From Paenibacillus gyeongsangnamensis (lineage in GTDB: Bacteria > Bacillota > Bacilli > Paenibacillales > NBRC-103111): a stretch of 64,000 nucleotides of DNA. The notes beneath the pieces were generated by a model. It saw only the letters and a program-made list of their open reading frames with translations. It did no database searches and was not told the DNA's origin. The stretch spans positions 144,889 to 208,888 of the forward strand of contig NZ_JAQAGZ010000014.1 of the NCBI RefSeq assembly GCF_027533625.1, in the 5' to 3' direction. The translations under genes and the position numbers were made by a program. Of this stretch, positions 1 to 9,511 are shown one piece after another; the stretch's first letter is position 1, and each line of letters begins with the position of its first letter.

Positions 1-1
1 C

Positions 2-1918
2 CGGGGGGAATGTGCTCAGGCGTGCCGTCTGCCGTACGATCTAATGGTCGACGGCGTGGAGAAGCCGATGGGCGACGTGGCTTATCTGCTCTCGCCGAAG
101 GACCTTGCAGCGCTGGAGCTAGTGCCGGAGCTGATCGAGGCGGGGGTGACGTCCTTCAAGATCGAGGGCCGTCTCAAGAGTCCGGAGTACGTGGCCAACG
201 TGGTTGGCAAATACCGTGCGGCGATCGACCGTTATTTCGACGGGAAGGACGCGAACCCGACGAAGGAAGAGCTGCGGGAGCTCGAGCAGAGCTTCTCGCG
301 CGGGTTTACGCACGGCTTCCTGAAAGGAACGAACAACAAGCAGCTCGTCGAGGGCACGTACCCGAAGAGCCGCGGCGTCTATTTGGGCCGGGTGAAGCAG
401 GTGCTGCGCGACGCGGTGCTGTGCGAGTTGGAGGCGCCGTTGAAGCGGGGCGACGGCATCGTATTTGACGCTGGTGACCCGACGAAGAAGGAAGAGGGCG
501 GACGGGTGTACGACCTGCGCCGTCAAGGCCGGAAGATGGAGGGTGAAGCGCCGGGGGGCCTCGTGGAGATCGTCCCGGGGCGCAATGATGTCCAGCTTGG
601 CCGGGTGCATGTGGGCGACCGGATCTGGAAGACGAACGATCCGCATCTGGATAAGCGTCTTCGCCAAACGTACGAAACGGATAAGCCGTACCGGGTATTC
701 CCCGTACGCGTCATGGTGACGGGCTCTGCGGGCCAGCTGCTGAAGAGCGTCTGGACGGACACAGCGGAGGGGCATACGGTGACGGTAGAATCCGAGCTGG
801 CGCTCGTTCCGGCGGAGAAGCGTCCGATGGACGCCGCCTTGTTCGAGGAGCAGTTCGGGCGGCTCGGGGGCACGATCTTCGAACTGGAGTCGGTCGACGT
901 GCATTTGAACGGCGAGCTGATCGTGCCGATGCGGGAGCTGAACCAGATGCGCCGTCAGGCGGTGGAGCTGCTTACCTCGCAGCGGGAGCGGCCGCGGACT
1001 TACATCAAGCGTTCCGTGGACGTGTATGCCGATGCGGCGCAGCCGGCGGAGCGGAAGCGTTCGGGGCTGACGGCCTTGTGCCGCAGTCTGGAGCAGGTCG
1101 AGGCAGCCTGCCGGACGAACGTGGACCTCATCTATGCGGATTTCGAGTTTATCAAGCAGTTCCCGGCGGCGGTGGAAGCCGTACGCGCGGCCGGCAAACG
1201 GATCGCGCTGGCGACGCCACGCATCCATATGCCGGGTGAGACGGGCTACTTCAAAAATATATTGAACCTGAGCCCGGACGCGGTACTGCTCCGCAATACC
1301 GGCGCGGTGTACTGGTTCCTGCGCTATAAGGCGGAGCATCCGCAGGAGCGGATGCCGGAGCTGATCGGCGACTTCTCGCTCAACATCGCCAATCACAAGG
1401 CCGCGGCGCTGTTCCTTGAAGCGGGCTTGTCCCGCGTGACGCCGTCGTACGACCTCAACGTCCAGCAGATGGTCGATTTGCTCCGCCGTACGGATACGAG
1501 CCGGATGGAGGTCGTCATCCATCAGCATTTGCCGATGTTCCATACGGAGCATTGCGTCTACTGTACGTTCCTGAGCGAGGGAACGGACTATACGAACTGC
1601 GGCCGTCCGTGCGAAGACCACAGGGCCTCGCTGAAGGACCGGGTCGGCTTCTCCCATCCGGTACGGGTGGATGAGGGGTGCCGCAACACCGTGTACAACG
1701 CAATCGACCAATCCGGTGCGGAATATTTGGCCAACTTCATGGAGCTGGGCGTCTCCAAGTTCCGCGTGGAGTTCCTGGAGGAAACAGCGGAGAAGGTGCA
1801 CGAGGTGCTGTCGCTTTATGAGCGGGCGCTGGAGGGCCGGATCAGCGGAACCCAGGTATGGAAGACGCTGAAGGCGACGAATCAGCTTGGGGTTACGCGG
1901 GGACAATTGGTGAAGTAA
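2..1918 (+). CDS. U32 family peptidase, 5' end outside window
   Basis: The reading frame is open from base 2, so the true start lies upstream. The first visible residues contain the Cys-rich U32 signature CAQACRLPYDLMVDG, followed by a TIM-barrel-like part with FKIEGRLKS. A long C-terminal part follows, with a second Cys cluster (HCVYCTF...NCGRPCEDH) near residues 505-530. U32 proteins are annotated as collagenase-like peptidases, and several relatives act in RNA hydroxylation (RlhA) or translation-linked processes, so proteolysis is not certain. The gene is G+C-rich like the rest of the backbone and ends at a strong terminator, so it is the last gene of its operon. The large opposite-strand ORF across it is a high-G+C shadow. 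Confidence 0.88.
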   Translation, partial: RGECAQACRLPYDLMVDGVEKPMGDVAYLLSPKDLAALELVPELIEAGVTSFKIEGRLKSPEYVANVVGKYRAAIDRYFDGKDANPTKEELRELEQSFSRGFTHGFLKGTNNKQLVEGTYPKSRGVYLGRVKQVLRDAVLCELEAPLKRGDGIVFDAGDPTKKEEGGRVYDLRRQGRKMEGEAPGGLVEIVPGRNDVQLGRVHVGDRIWKTNDPHLDKRLRQTYETDKPYRVFPVRVMVTGSAGQLLKSVWTDTAEGHTVTVESELALVPAEKRPMDAALFEEQFGRLGGTIFELESVDVHLNGELIVPMRELNQMRRQAVELLTSQRERPRTYIKRSVDVYADAAQPAERKRSGLTALCRSLEQVEAACRTNVDLIYADFEFIKQFPAAVEAVRAAGKRIALATPRIHMPGETGYFKNILNLSPDAVLLRNTGAVYWFLRYKAEHPQERMPELIGDFSLNIANHKAAALFLEAGLSRVTPSYDLNVQQMVDLLRRTDTSRMEVVIHQHLPMFHTEHCVYCTFLSEGTDYTNCGRPCEDHRASLKDRVGFSHPVRVDEGCRNTVYNAIDQSGAEYLANFMELGVSKFRVEFLEETAEKVHEVLSLYERALEGRISGTQVWKTLKATNQLGVTRGQLVK

Positions 1919-1929
1919 AGAATAGTTAT

Positions 1930-1965
1930 AGGCCTGCAAACAGATCCTGGTTGCAGGCCTTTTTG
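1930..1965 (+). terminator. Rho-independent terminator after the U32 gene
   Basis: Perfect 10-bp stem AGGCCTGCAA / TTGCAGGCCT with an 11-nt loop, followed by five T residues, 12 bp after the U32 stop codon. Confidence 0.9.
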
Positions 1966-1971
1966 TGCTGA

Positions 1972-2509
1972 CCGCTACGTTCAATCATGAAACAGATGAA
2001 ATTTATAACATTCATGTGGGTGTACAAACCATTGAGGGACCTTTAACCATCCGTTCTACGTGAAGGACAAAGGGTGGACGTTCGTCAAAGACCTCAAGGT
2101 CGGTGACTTGCTTGTTCAGAGCGATGGGAATACACTCAAGGTAGACAGCATCGTACTGGAACAGAAGCACGCCACGGTTTACAACATGACGGTTGACGAG
2201 TTCCATACCTACTTCGTCAGTGACCTTGGGATTTGGGTGCATAATACTGGTGCTTGTAATTTCACTTTCCCGAAATCAGGGAAGGATATGAAAAAAGTTT
2301 TTGGAATTGATGAAAAAACATTCCATAAGGAAGTTAAACCCGAGGTTCTCAAGCAAATAAAAAATGACCCTGTTTATGGCAAGGAATTTAAGAAGACGGG
2401 TAATAATCCAGACATTGGTGTAGACGATTTAGGAAATATTGTTTTGAAGGATGTAAGGACTGGAAAAACGCTTCAAACAGATTGGAGTTTTGAAAGTTTC
2501 TTGCCGTAG
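1972..2509 (+). pseudogene. Polymorphic toxin C-terminal fragment (Hint domain plus toxin tip)
   Basis: The translation shows a pretoxin Hint (hedgehog/intein-like) module: a start fragment NHETDEIYNIHVG, then after a one-base frameshift near 2045 the segment NHPFYVKDKGW, VGDLL and finally HTYFVSDLGIWVHN. The last residue pair marks the usual autocleavage point ahead of the toxin. About 85 residues follow (GACNFTFPKSGKD... to DWSFESFLP), which would be the toxin domain; I do not recognise its fold. The large N-terminal delivery part is missing and only 6 bp separate this fragment from the upstream terminator, so it is an orphan toxin cassette rather than an intact gene. An open frame runs from 2060. 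A candidate immunity gene follows at 16 bp. Confidence 0.7.
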
Positions 2510-2524
2510 AGAAAGGAGTAAACT

Positions 2525-3022
2525 ATGTCATTTGAATTAAACATTCTAGTCTTACAACAAGAAATTGCTGAACAAATTCCTTTTGAGTCTCCTCTTAAAC
2601 TGCAAATTGAGTCAAATGAGATACTTCCACATGCAATGTTTTGGCCGTTCATGAGTTCGAACAAAGGAACATGGTACATTGTTGGTGTTGAGGAGGACGA
2701 TTTTTTCAGTGCGTCGCCAGTACTTGATTCAGAATTTGAATCTGTAGAAGATAAAGATTTACCATACTGGGTAAATGATGAGGATGCAAAATCTAATCTA
2801 ACCTCACTTAAAATCTCTGACACTTATAGAGAAGAATTATTCAAACTCATGAGATGCTTATTAAAGCAATCTCCAATCAGGTCAATAATGTTTATGTCGA
2901 GGTATCAAGGTGGAGATAAGGAAGTAATATGCGGTGTACTTTCACTCGATGAGTTTATTGATTTACAAGAACAAGGGAAAGTATTATTCAATGTATCTTA
3001 TATTATTAGACACGTAGAATAG
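2525..3022 (+). CDS. Hypothetical protein, candidate immunity protein
   Basis: The gene encodes 165 residues, starts at ATG 2525 behind GAAAGGAG, and lies 16 bp after the Hint-toxin fragment. It is A+T-rich and acidic, without signal peptide or membrane segment, so it should be cytoplasmic. Nothing in the sequence identifies a catalytic family. Its role as an immunity partner is inferred only from position: in polymorphic toxin loci the gene directly after the toxin tip normally encodes the inhibitor. Its base composition differs from the G+C-rich flanks, as expected of horizontally exchanged toxin/immunity pairs. It is the only apparently intact gene of this small remnant locus. Confidence 0.55.
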   Translation: MSFELNILVLQQEIAEQIPFESPLKLQIESNEILPHAMFWPFMSSNKGTWYIVGVEEDDFFSASPVLDSEFESVEDKDLPYWVNDEDAKSNLTSLKISDTYREELFKLMRCLLKQSPIRSIMFMSRYQGGDKEVICGVLSLDEFIDLQEQGKVLFNVSYIIRHVE

Positions 3023-3348
3023 CGTTAGTTGACCTTGAGGGCAGTAATCCTCAGCCCCGTATGATATATTCCTCAAATCCAATGACGCAATTCACATAAT
3101 GTGTTGAACTTTATACCCCTTTTCAGTTATATTCCGAACCCGTTAGAACACTAAAATCATCAGCGGCGTGATAGCCTTGTTATTTTCAATTTCGGACAGT
3201 CTATTGCAATCGTCAAATTTAAAAGTCAGAAAAAATATGTACATAGTCGCCATAATTTTTTCAATAGCAATTCTATCAATAAGTGTAATACCGCATCTCT
3301 TCTAAAGTTTAATTTGTTAAGTGTTCAGTCCCCTTTTTGATGCATTGT
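3023..3348. other. Intergenic A+T-rich stretch
   Basis: No credible ORF, RNA gene or hairpin of note was seen. It separates the immunity candidate from the 3' remnant of an unrelated gene and looks like decayed sequence left by past rearrangement. Confidence 0.5.
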
Positions 3349-3587
3349 AGGCGGGCATCAGCGGGTTAACCGGAGCGCTGTTAAACGGCAGTACCATCCG
3401 AATCAATAACCGTCCGGTAGATTCGGTGTCTCAAAGCGTATATCAGAATGTGTATCTCGTCTTTAAAGGAGATCCGATTTCATCCGGTGTCCTCAATGTC
3501 ACCATCGAAGGATTGACCAAGTCGGGCGGCGGCACCATGCCGATTCCGGTAGCGCCTTTGACGATTCCGTTCTACCGCGAAAATTAA
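3349..3587 (+). pseudogene. 3' remnant of an extracytoplasmic protein gene
   Basis: An open frame of about 79 codons without a start (AGISGLTGALLNGST ... IPFYREN, stop at 3585-3587) has the G+C-rich codon use of the backbone, unlike the A+T-rich DNA just upstream. The beta-rich, Gly/Ser/Thr/Val-rich text suggests the C-terminal domain of a secreted or surface protein, but I do not recognise the family. The 5' part is absent; replacement by the toxin/immunity remnant on the left is the simplest explanation. A hairpin terminator follows, consistent with a true gene end. Confidence 0.5.
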
Positions 3588-3597
3588 TTTCTTCCCC

Positions 3598-3640
3598 AAA
3601 CAGGCTGAGGCGCTCAGGTGCTTCGGCCTGTTTCTATTTG
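3598..3640 (+). terminator. Probable Rho-independent terminator
   Basis: AAACAGGC at 3598-3605 pairs with GCCTGTTT at 3626-3633, followed by a T-rich stretch, 11 bp after the stop of the remnant. Confidence 0.6.
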
Positions 3641-3791
3641 TTCACAATTTGAACACAAATTTTTAATCTGTTTTTCAGGTTCGGTTAATCTGGGTTTAGG
3701 TTTACGCTTGTATATTGATTCTTGGTTAAGTCTGATGAAAGATGGAAATGGCTGTAGGTAGGAAAATGTTGCTTTGATGGGAGGTTATGAC

Positions 3792-4904
3792 GTGCTTGAG
3801 GTCAAACAAGTAAGCAAGCTGTACGAGAACCAGAGAGGGGTCCAGAGCGTTGATTTCTCAATGAGCCGCGGCGAAATCGTCGGGTTCCTCGGACCGAACG
3901 GCGCCGGGAAGACAACGACCATGCGGATGATTACCGGGTACCTCAACCCGACGCACGGGAGTATTCTGATCGACGGCTTGTCCATGGCCGAGCATCCGAA
4001 GAAGGCCCGGCAGAAGATCGGCTATTTGCCGGAGACGCCGCCGCTGTATCCCGAAATGTCCGTCATCGCGTATTTGCGGTTTATCGCGGACCTGCGCGGC
4101 ATTCCGGCGAAGGAGCAGAAGAACCGGATCGACGAGGTCATCGAGCGGCTGGGGCTTGAGGGACGGGAGCGGCAAGTCATCCGCAGCCTGTCCAAGGGCT
4201 ATAAGCAGCGGATCGGCCTGGCGCAGGCGATTCTGCACAATCCGGATCTGCTCATTCTGGACGAGCCCACCTCCGGCCTCGATCCGAAGCAGATCATCGA
4301 GATTCGGCAGCTCATCCGGGAGCTGGGAGAGAATCATACCGTGCTGCTCAGCACGCACATCCTGCCGGAGATCAACGCGCTGTGCAACCGCGTACTCATC
4401 ATCAACCAAGGGAAGATCGTTCTGGACGGGCAGCCGGATCAGCTTGCGAACTCGATGGGCGATACGTTCGAGGTTTCGCTTGAGGTGAAGGGACCGCGCG
4501 AGCGCATTCTGGCCGAGCTGCGCAGCATGCCGGAAGTATCGGGCGTGCGCGAGCTGGCGGCAGAAGCGGCCGGGGCCGAAGGGCTGACCGATGCCGAAGC
4601 GACGACCGCCGATGCGGACAATGCGAACGAAGCGGACCGGGTGCCGGCAGCCGCCGCTGAAACGCAGGGAGCGGTGAAGGTTCTCGTAACCGCCGCCGAC
4701 CGTACGGATATTCGTGAGGCGCTGTTCTATCGGATGGCGGAGAAGCGTTACCCGATTCTCGGGATGAAGAAGGAATCGCTCAGCCTGGAGGACATCTTCC
4801 TGAAGCTGACGACGAACGAGTCGCTGGAAGGCTCTTCGGACGGCGGAGCGGGGAATGCGTCCGCAAGCGGTGCAAAGGACAAGGAGGTGACGCCGGATGC
4901 GTAA
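3792..4904 (+). CDS. ABC transporter ATP-binding protein, GldA-like
   Basis: This is a single ABC ATPase domain with Walker A GPNGAGKTTT, signature LSKGYKQRIGLAQA, Walker B LLILDEPTSGLDP and the switch His in STHILPE. I place the start at GTG 3792, with GGGAGG seven bases upstream; an ATG at 3777 is in frame but has a poorer site. The C-terminal third after about residue 235 holds an Ala/Glu-rich low-complexity insert (roughly 260-305) before a conserved tail ending in LEDIFLKLT. The ATPase overlaps the next gene by 8 bp. The four-gene order matches gliding-type (GldA/GldF/GldG) exporters that are widespread outside gliding bacteria; the substrate is unknown. Confidence 0.9.
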   Translation: MLEVKQVSKLYENQRGVQSVDFSMSRGEIVGFLGPNGAGKTTTMRMITGYLNPTHGSILIDGLSMAEHPKKARQKIGYLPETPPLYPEMSVIAYLRFIADLRGIPAKEQKNRIDEVIERLGLEGRERQVIRSLSKGYKQRIGLAQAILHNPDLLILDEPTSGLDPKQIIEIRQLIRELGENHTVLLSTHILPEINALCNRVLIINQGKIVLDGQPDQLANSMGDTFEVSLEVKGPRERILAELRSMPEVSGVRELAAEAAGAEGLTDAEATTADADNANEADRVPAAAAETQGAVKVLVTAADRTDIREALFYRMAEKRYPILGMKKESLSLEDIFLKLTTNESLEGSSDGGAGNASASGAKDKEVTPDA

Positions 4905-5610
4905 AACGTGGGCTATTTCGAAGAAAGAGCTGCAGATGTATTTTTACTCGCCGACGGCCTATGCGGCGTTTGCCTTCTTTTTCCTGATCGCAGGCTACTT
5001 CTTCAGTGCGAACTTTCTGTATCCGCCGAACGTGGTGGATATCCGGCCGGTGGTCGGCAATATTTCGTTTATTTACTTGTTTATCATTCCGCTGCTGACC
5101 ATGCGGCTTGTTTCCGACGAGCTTCGCCAAGGAACGGATGAGCTGCTGCTCACCTCTCCGGCCAGCATTACGGAAATCGTAGTCGGCAAATATGTCTCGG
5201 CCCTCATCGTGCAGCTGCTGCTTGTGGCGGGCAGCCTGCTGTTTCCGCTCATCCTGAGCGCTTACGGCAAGCTGGACCAGCCGATTCTGTGGCTGTCCTA
5301 CCTGTCCATGTTCCTGATGGGAGCGGCGATGATGGCGATTGGTCTGTTCGCTTCCTCGCTGTCGGCCCATCAGATGGTGTCGGGGATCAGCGCGTTTGCG
5401 ATATTGCTCGTCTTCTGGACGATTGATTGGCTTGGCGATACGGTAGGCGGCAAGATCAAGGACTACCTCGGCCTGTTTTCGATTATCGGACGCGCGGGCA
5501 ATCTGCAGAAGGGCGTTCTGAATTTCGCCGATGTCCTGTTCTATGTCACGCTGATCATCGTGTTCGTCGTGCTGAGCATTCAAGTGCTGGAGCGCAAACG
5601 CTGGAGATAA
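4897..5610 (+). CDS. ABC-2 type permease, GldF-like
   Basis: The 237-residue membrane protein has about six hydrophobic segments, starting with AYAAFAFFFLIAGYFF near residues 22-37. It carries the ABC-2 permease text MRLVSDELRQGTDELLLTSP after the second segment. The length and the motif fit GldF-type permeases that pair with the upstream ATPase. It overlaps the ATPase gene by 8 bp, so translation is probably coupled. The partner downstream is a GldG-like extracytoplasmic protein, completing the usual ATPase-permease-GldG trio. A membrane location is clear; what is moved is not. Confidence 0.88.
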   Translation: MRKTWAISKKELQMYFYSPTAYAAFAFFFLIAGYFFSANFLYPPNVVDIRPVVGNISFIYLFIIPLLTMRLVSDELRQGTDELLLTSPASITEIVVGKYVSALIVQLLLVAGSLLFPLILSAYGKLDQPILWLSYLSMFLMGAAMMAIGLFASSLSAHQMVSGISAFAILLVFWTIDWLGDTVGGKIKDYLGLFSIIGRAGNLQKGVLNFADVLFYVTLIIVFVVLSIQVLERKRWR

Positions 5611-5663
5611 ACGACTACCGCTTATGGCGCTGAGGCAGCGCCGAGCAGAAGGGGGAAAGGCAA

Positions 5664-7055
5664 TTGAACAAGTGGATACGCGGTACGAATGCGGTCGTGC
5701 TGTCGCTCGCCGTGATCGGCATATTCATCGTCCTGACGATTTTTCTCAATTCCACGAAGAGCCTTCAGGTCGATTTGACGCAAAATAAGAAGTTCACGCT
5801 CTCCGATCAAACCGTGAACACGCTGAAATCGCTGGATAAAGATGTTCACATCATCTCGCTGACAAGCGACCAGACCGATCCGTATATTAACAGGCAAGTT
5901 GTGGATCTGGTACAGGAATATAAGAAGCGCAACAGCAAGATCACGTTCGACGAATACGATCTCGTGAAGCAGCCGGCGGTCGCCAAGCAGTACGATGCGG
6001 ACCCGGCGGGCACCCTCGTGGTGGAGAGCGGGACGCAGAAGAAATCGATCTTCTACTCTGACATGTTCCTCCCGGGCCAGCAGCAGGGAGAGTACAAATT
6101 CAGCGGCGAGGAGAAGCTGACTCAGGCGCTTGTGAACCTGAACAGCAAGGTGAAGACGAAGGTCTACTTCCTGTCCGGCCATAACGAAATTCCGCTCAAT
6201 CAGATGAACCTGTGGAAGACCGGGCTGGAGAACGCCAATTACGAGGTGGCCGACCTTAACCTGCTGCGCGAGGGCAAAATTCCGGACGATGCACAGACGC
6301 TCTTCATCATCGGACCGCAGAACGATATCAGCGACAAGGAAGCCGATCTGATCAAGACGTATTTGAACGGCAACGGCAAGCTGTACCTGTCTCTCGGCTT
6401 CGACCCCGATATGGCGACCAAATGGAAAAATATCGACACGATCATGACCGCTTACGGAATCAAGGATCAGCATGCGGTGGCGATCGAGCCGAAGCAGAGC
6501 AAGCTTTTCGATCCGCTCACGATCATTCCGGAGTATGGTACACATGACATTACGAAGAAACTGGCGGACTACAATCTGCTGACGATGATGAATCTTGCGG
6601 TCTCACTGAATGCGGACCAGCCGGTAGCCGATTATCCGGTCACGTCCATCCTGAAGACGACCGCACAAGCCTATGGCGAGACGGATCTCAAGCAGCTTGC
6701 AACGAACGGCCGAACCTCTAAGGATGCGAGCGACATCAATGGTCCGCTGAATTTGGGTTATGTTGTGCAGACGAAGGATAACAAACCGAAGGCGGTCGTG
6801 CTGGGCGGCTCTACGCTGTTCGTCGACCAATTCATCCAGCAGCAGGGCAACCGGGATTTTGCGCTTAACACGGTAGGCTGGCTGCAGGAGCAGAAGGATC
6901 AAGTGACCATCCGTCCGCGTGAAGGGGATGCGGTGCAGCAGGCGCTCATTACGGGCGGTCAAGCAAATATGATCTTCTACGGTACGGTGCTGCTCTTCCC
7001 GTTACTCTTCCTGATCGTCGGCGGGACGGTCTGGTGGAGGAGGAGAAAAGGATGA
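5664..7055 (+). CDS. GldG-like ABC-associated membrane protein
   Basis: The start is TTG 5664 behind GGGGGAAAGG. The protein has an N-terminal membrane anchor (about residues 10-27), a long extracytoplasmic domain and a C-terminal anchor (FYGTVLLFPLLFLIVGG) with a positively charged end. The domain text, including LDKDVHIISLTSD, LVQEYKKRNSKI and YFLSGHNE, fits the ABC-type uncharacterised transport (GldG/DUF7088-type) family. The gene follows the permease by 53 bp and overlaps the DUF4340 gene by 4 bp. It probably forms the outer part of the same exporter complex. The family function in non-gliding bacteria is not settled. Confidence 0.85.
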   Translation: MNKWIRGTNAVVLSLAVIGIFIVLTIFLNSTKSLQVDLTQNKKFTLSDQTVNTLKSLDKDVHIISLTSDQTDPYINRQVVDLVQEYKKRNSKITFDEYDLVKQPAVAKQYDADPAGTLVVESGTQKKSIFYSDMFLPGQQQGEYKFSGEEKLTQALVNLNSKVKTKVYFLSGHNEIPLNQMNLWKTGLENANYEVADLNLLREGKIPDDAQTLFIIGPQNDISDKEADLIKTYLNGNGKLYLSLGFDPDMATKWKNIDTIMTAYGIKDQHAVAIEPKQSKLFDPLTIIPEYGTHDITKKLADYNLLTMMNLAVSLNADQPVADYPVTSILKTTAQAYGETDLKQLATNGRTSKDASDINGPLNLGYVVQTKDNKPKAVVLGGSTLFVDQFIQQQGNRDFALNTVGWLQEQKDQVTIRPREGDAVQQALITGGQANMIFYGTVLLFPLLFLIVGGTVWWRRRKG

Positions 7056-8056
7056 AGAAGTTCATCCCTACCTTGATCTTGGTGGTGCTTTGCATCGGCG
7101 GCTTCTGGTATGCGTCGAGCAAAGATTTTTTTAAAGAGAAAAAACCGGATGCTCCGGCGCTGGTTACGGTGAAAAAGGAAGATGTGGCAAGCTACGCCAT
7201 CAAGAGCGGAGATACGGCCGTTGAAATTCAGCAAAAGGACGGGAAATGGACGATGGCGAAGCCGTCCCCGCTGCCGCTGAACGACTTCTCGACGACGGGC
7301 TGGGTCGATTCCTTCAACGGAGCGACCAAGGACAAGACGGTGGATGCGAATCCGAAGGACCTCGCCCAGTTCGGGCTGGATAAGCCGAAGCAGGAATTCA
7401 GCGTAACGATGAAGGACGGCACGACGCACACGCTGTCGATCGGCGATCCCGTAGCCGTTCAGGGCTTCGATTATGCGAAGTTCAGCGGCTCTCCCGAGGT
7501 GTTCCAGATCAGCGATACTACGGTCAAGGCCCTTGATAAGAAGCCTCTGGACTTCATGGAGAAAAGTCCGGTGACGCTCAACTACGAGCAGGTTCGCTCG
7601 CTCTCGGTCGACTGGAAAGGACAGCAGTGGACGCTGACCAAGTCCGAGCCGGACAAGAAATCGTTCGAAGCGAACTGGAAGCTGGGGGATAAGGAGGTCA
7701 AGGGCGCCGATGCGAGCAACTATCTCGACAAAGCCGCCTTCCTCTCGACCAACGAGCTGGTCAAGCCTGCGTCCGATGTGAAGGGGCTGGACGCTCCGGA
7801 GCTGAAGATCATGGTCAAGGAAGCAGATCAGGCCGGCAAAGAAACGACGAATGTGTACGCAGGCAAGGTGGAAGGCAGCAACGTTTGGATTGCGCAGCAG
7901 GGCGGTCCGTGGGCTTTCGCCGTTCCGGCCGATTCGGTCCAGGCGCTGTCCGACCAAGGGAAGGATAAGCCTCCTGCAACGGCGGCTCCTACCGATGGAA
8001 CGCAAGCGCCTGCCGGGACACCATCCCCGGGCGCCGCTCCGGCCGGAGGGAAATAA
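7052..8056 (+). CDS. DUF4340 domain protein of the Gld-type operon
   Basis: ATG 7052 sits behind GGAGGAGG and overlaps the previous stop as ATGA. The protein opens with a membrane anchor (FIPTLILVVLCIGGFWYASS). It then shows the repeated DUF4340 pattern: VEIQQKDGKWTMAKPSPLPL, TGWVDSFNG and the DLAQFGLDKPKQEFSVTMKDG segment near residue 110. The C-terminus is a Pro/Ala/Gly-rich tail of about 40 residues. DUF4340 genes regularly close GldA-F-G operons in many phyla. The protein is predicted to be anchored and to face outward. It ends at a strong terminator, so this is the operon end. Confidence 0.87.
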   Translation: MKKFIPTLILVVLCIGGFWYASSKDFFKEKKPDAPALVTVKKEDVASYAIKSGDTAVEIQQKDGKWTMAKPSPLPLNDFSTTGWVDSFNGATKDKTVDANPKDLAQFGLDKPKQEFSVTMKDGTTHTLSIGDPVAVQGFDYAKFSGSPEVFQISDTTVKALDKKPLDFMEKSPVTLNYEQVRSLSVDWKGQQWTLTKSEPDKKSFEANWKLGDKEVKGADASNYLDKAAFLSTNELVKPASDVKGLDAPELKIMVKEADQAGKETTNVYAGKVEGSNVWIAQQGGPWAFAVPADSVQALSDQGKDKPPATAAPTDGTQAPAGTPSPGAAPAGGK

Positions 8057-8066
8057 GCAATGAAGA

Positions 8067-8105
8067 AGCACCCTGATTCCTGATCAAGGAAGCAGGGTGC
8101 TTTTT
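8067..8105 (+). terminator. Rho-independent terminator of the Gld-type operon
   Basis: AGCACCCTG at 8067-8075 pairs with CAGGGTGCT at 8093-8101 and runs into a T tract. Confidence 0.9.
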
Positions 8106-8228
8106 GTACGTTGAAAGAGTTTATAAGTTTTCGCAACTTATAGCTTCGCATCAACCTTGATAAACGCGCTGGTCCTTGTAAGACAAGGATGGCGTAGCCG
8201 TTTATCCTGATGAGATCGGTCATGCCTA

Positions 8229-9311
8229 TCACGGAATGAAGGATTGGGCCGGCTTGTCACGATCCTTTACTGCGGCTTCTCTTAGCAGCAGCGTCAATGC
8301 TTCGATCTCAAGAGGACGCGAATAAAAGAAGCCTTGACTCCACTTCGATGTGTCTCACGTCCGCTCCGAACGGCTCGGCTATCTGCTCGATCCACTGTAC
8401 GACAGGACGATGGACGAACAAACCGGCCGAGAAATTCTCGGCCACCGGCAGCAGCGGCAAGCCTTCATCCTGCCAGGCCCTAAGCTGCCGGCATACTTCC
8501 CGAAGCACCCATTCGGTCATCGGAATGATCAGTCCGGACTCCTCAGCGATCGGGATGAATTCACCCGGGGAAATCAAGCCGAGCTCCGGGTGCATCCAGC
8601 GAACAAGCGCCTCCATCCCGGCGATTTTACCCGTGATGCTGTCCATTTGCGGCTGATAAAGAAGCCGGAACTGCTGCTCCTCCACGGCGCGCCGCAGGTC
8701 CCCCGTCATCCGGATCTTATGAAGCATATTCGAGCCCATGGATTCGTCGAACAGCTTCCAGCCGTTGCCGCCCTCCGCCTTCACCCGGTAAAGGGCCGTA
8801 TCCGCGTTCTTGAGGAGCCCCTCCCCGCTCTCGCCGTGCTCCGGATAAAGCGCTATACCGAAGCTTGCCCTGACGACGATCTCATACCCCTCCAGCAGAA
8901 ACGGTTCCTGCAGCAGACCCATCATTTCCGTAGCCACGGCGGTGGCTTTGGCGGCTTTCCCGGCGCCATAGAGCAGCAGGACGAATTCATCGCCGCCCAT
9001 GCGGGCGAAGCAGGCGCCGTCCAGATCGACGAGCTTCGTCACCCGCTCGACCCCGTACTGCAGCTGCCGGTCCCCGGCATCGATGGACCCGTCTCCTCGT
9101 TGTTTTCAACATAAGCGGCAAAGCCGCGAAGAAGCGCTACCTTCCGGTTAAGGGCGGAGGAGAGGGAGGCCGTATTCGCGATCAGTCCGACCTGGGCGGT
9201 ATTGTAAGTTTTATTGATCAACGTTTTTTCATAATCGTCGAATAACTTCCATATGAACAAACCCACTCCGATTGTGGCCGCCGCGATGAGCGGCGCTGCT
9301 AATTTCTTCAT
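8229..9311 (-). pseudogene. CHASE-GGDEF-EAL cyclic-di-GMP gene with internal deletions
   Basis: The start at ATG 9311 (GAAGGAG upstream) gives an N-terminal membrane helix and the first residues of a CHASE sensor (SALNRKVALLRGFAAYVENNEE). The frame is then lost near 9090. Sequence resumes in another frame inside a diguanylate cyclase domain with the intact MGGDEF motif, followed by the first part of an EAL domain (MEALVRWMHPELGLISPGEF). Near 8335 the text jumps from DVRHIEVE to the C-terminal EAL segment QGFFYSRPLEIEALTLLL in a shifted frame. Most of CHASE, the front of GGDEF and the catalytic centre of EAL are therefore missing. The gene cannot make a full enzyme; its G+C-rich codon use shows it is native backbone. 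Confidence 0.8.
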
Positions 9312-9511
9312 CGAAACTCCTTCGGGGCCATGCTTCATGCCCATTGCTGATACATGGGTGACTTGTAATTTTTTTCGACACCAATTATCTTCTTTCGACA
9401 TAAAGGACTAAATTCCTAAAAAGATCATAAAATATTCACAAAATTTATACATATATTCCCACGGACGGGACAACCTAATTTTTGTAAACGCCGAAAGGAG
9501 GAAAGCCCGAG

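Noticed and set aside
119..1984. A 621-codon minus-strand ORF opposite the U32 gene
   Set aside because: High-G+C shadow of the real gene: no family text, Arg/His/Leu-rich composition, no ribosome binding site. The same holds for the long minus-strand frames opposite the Gld-type operon and pcrA.
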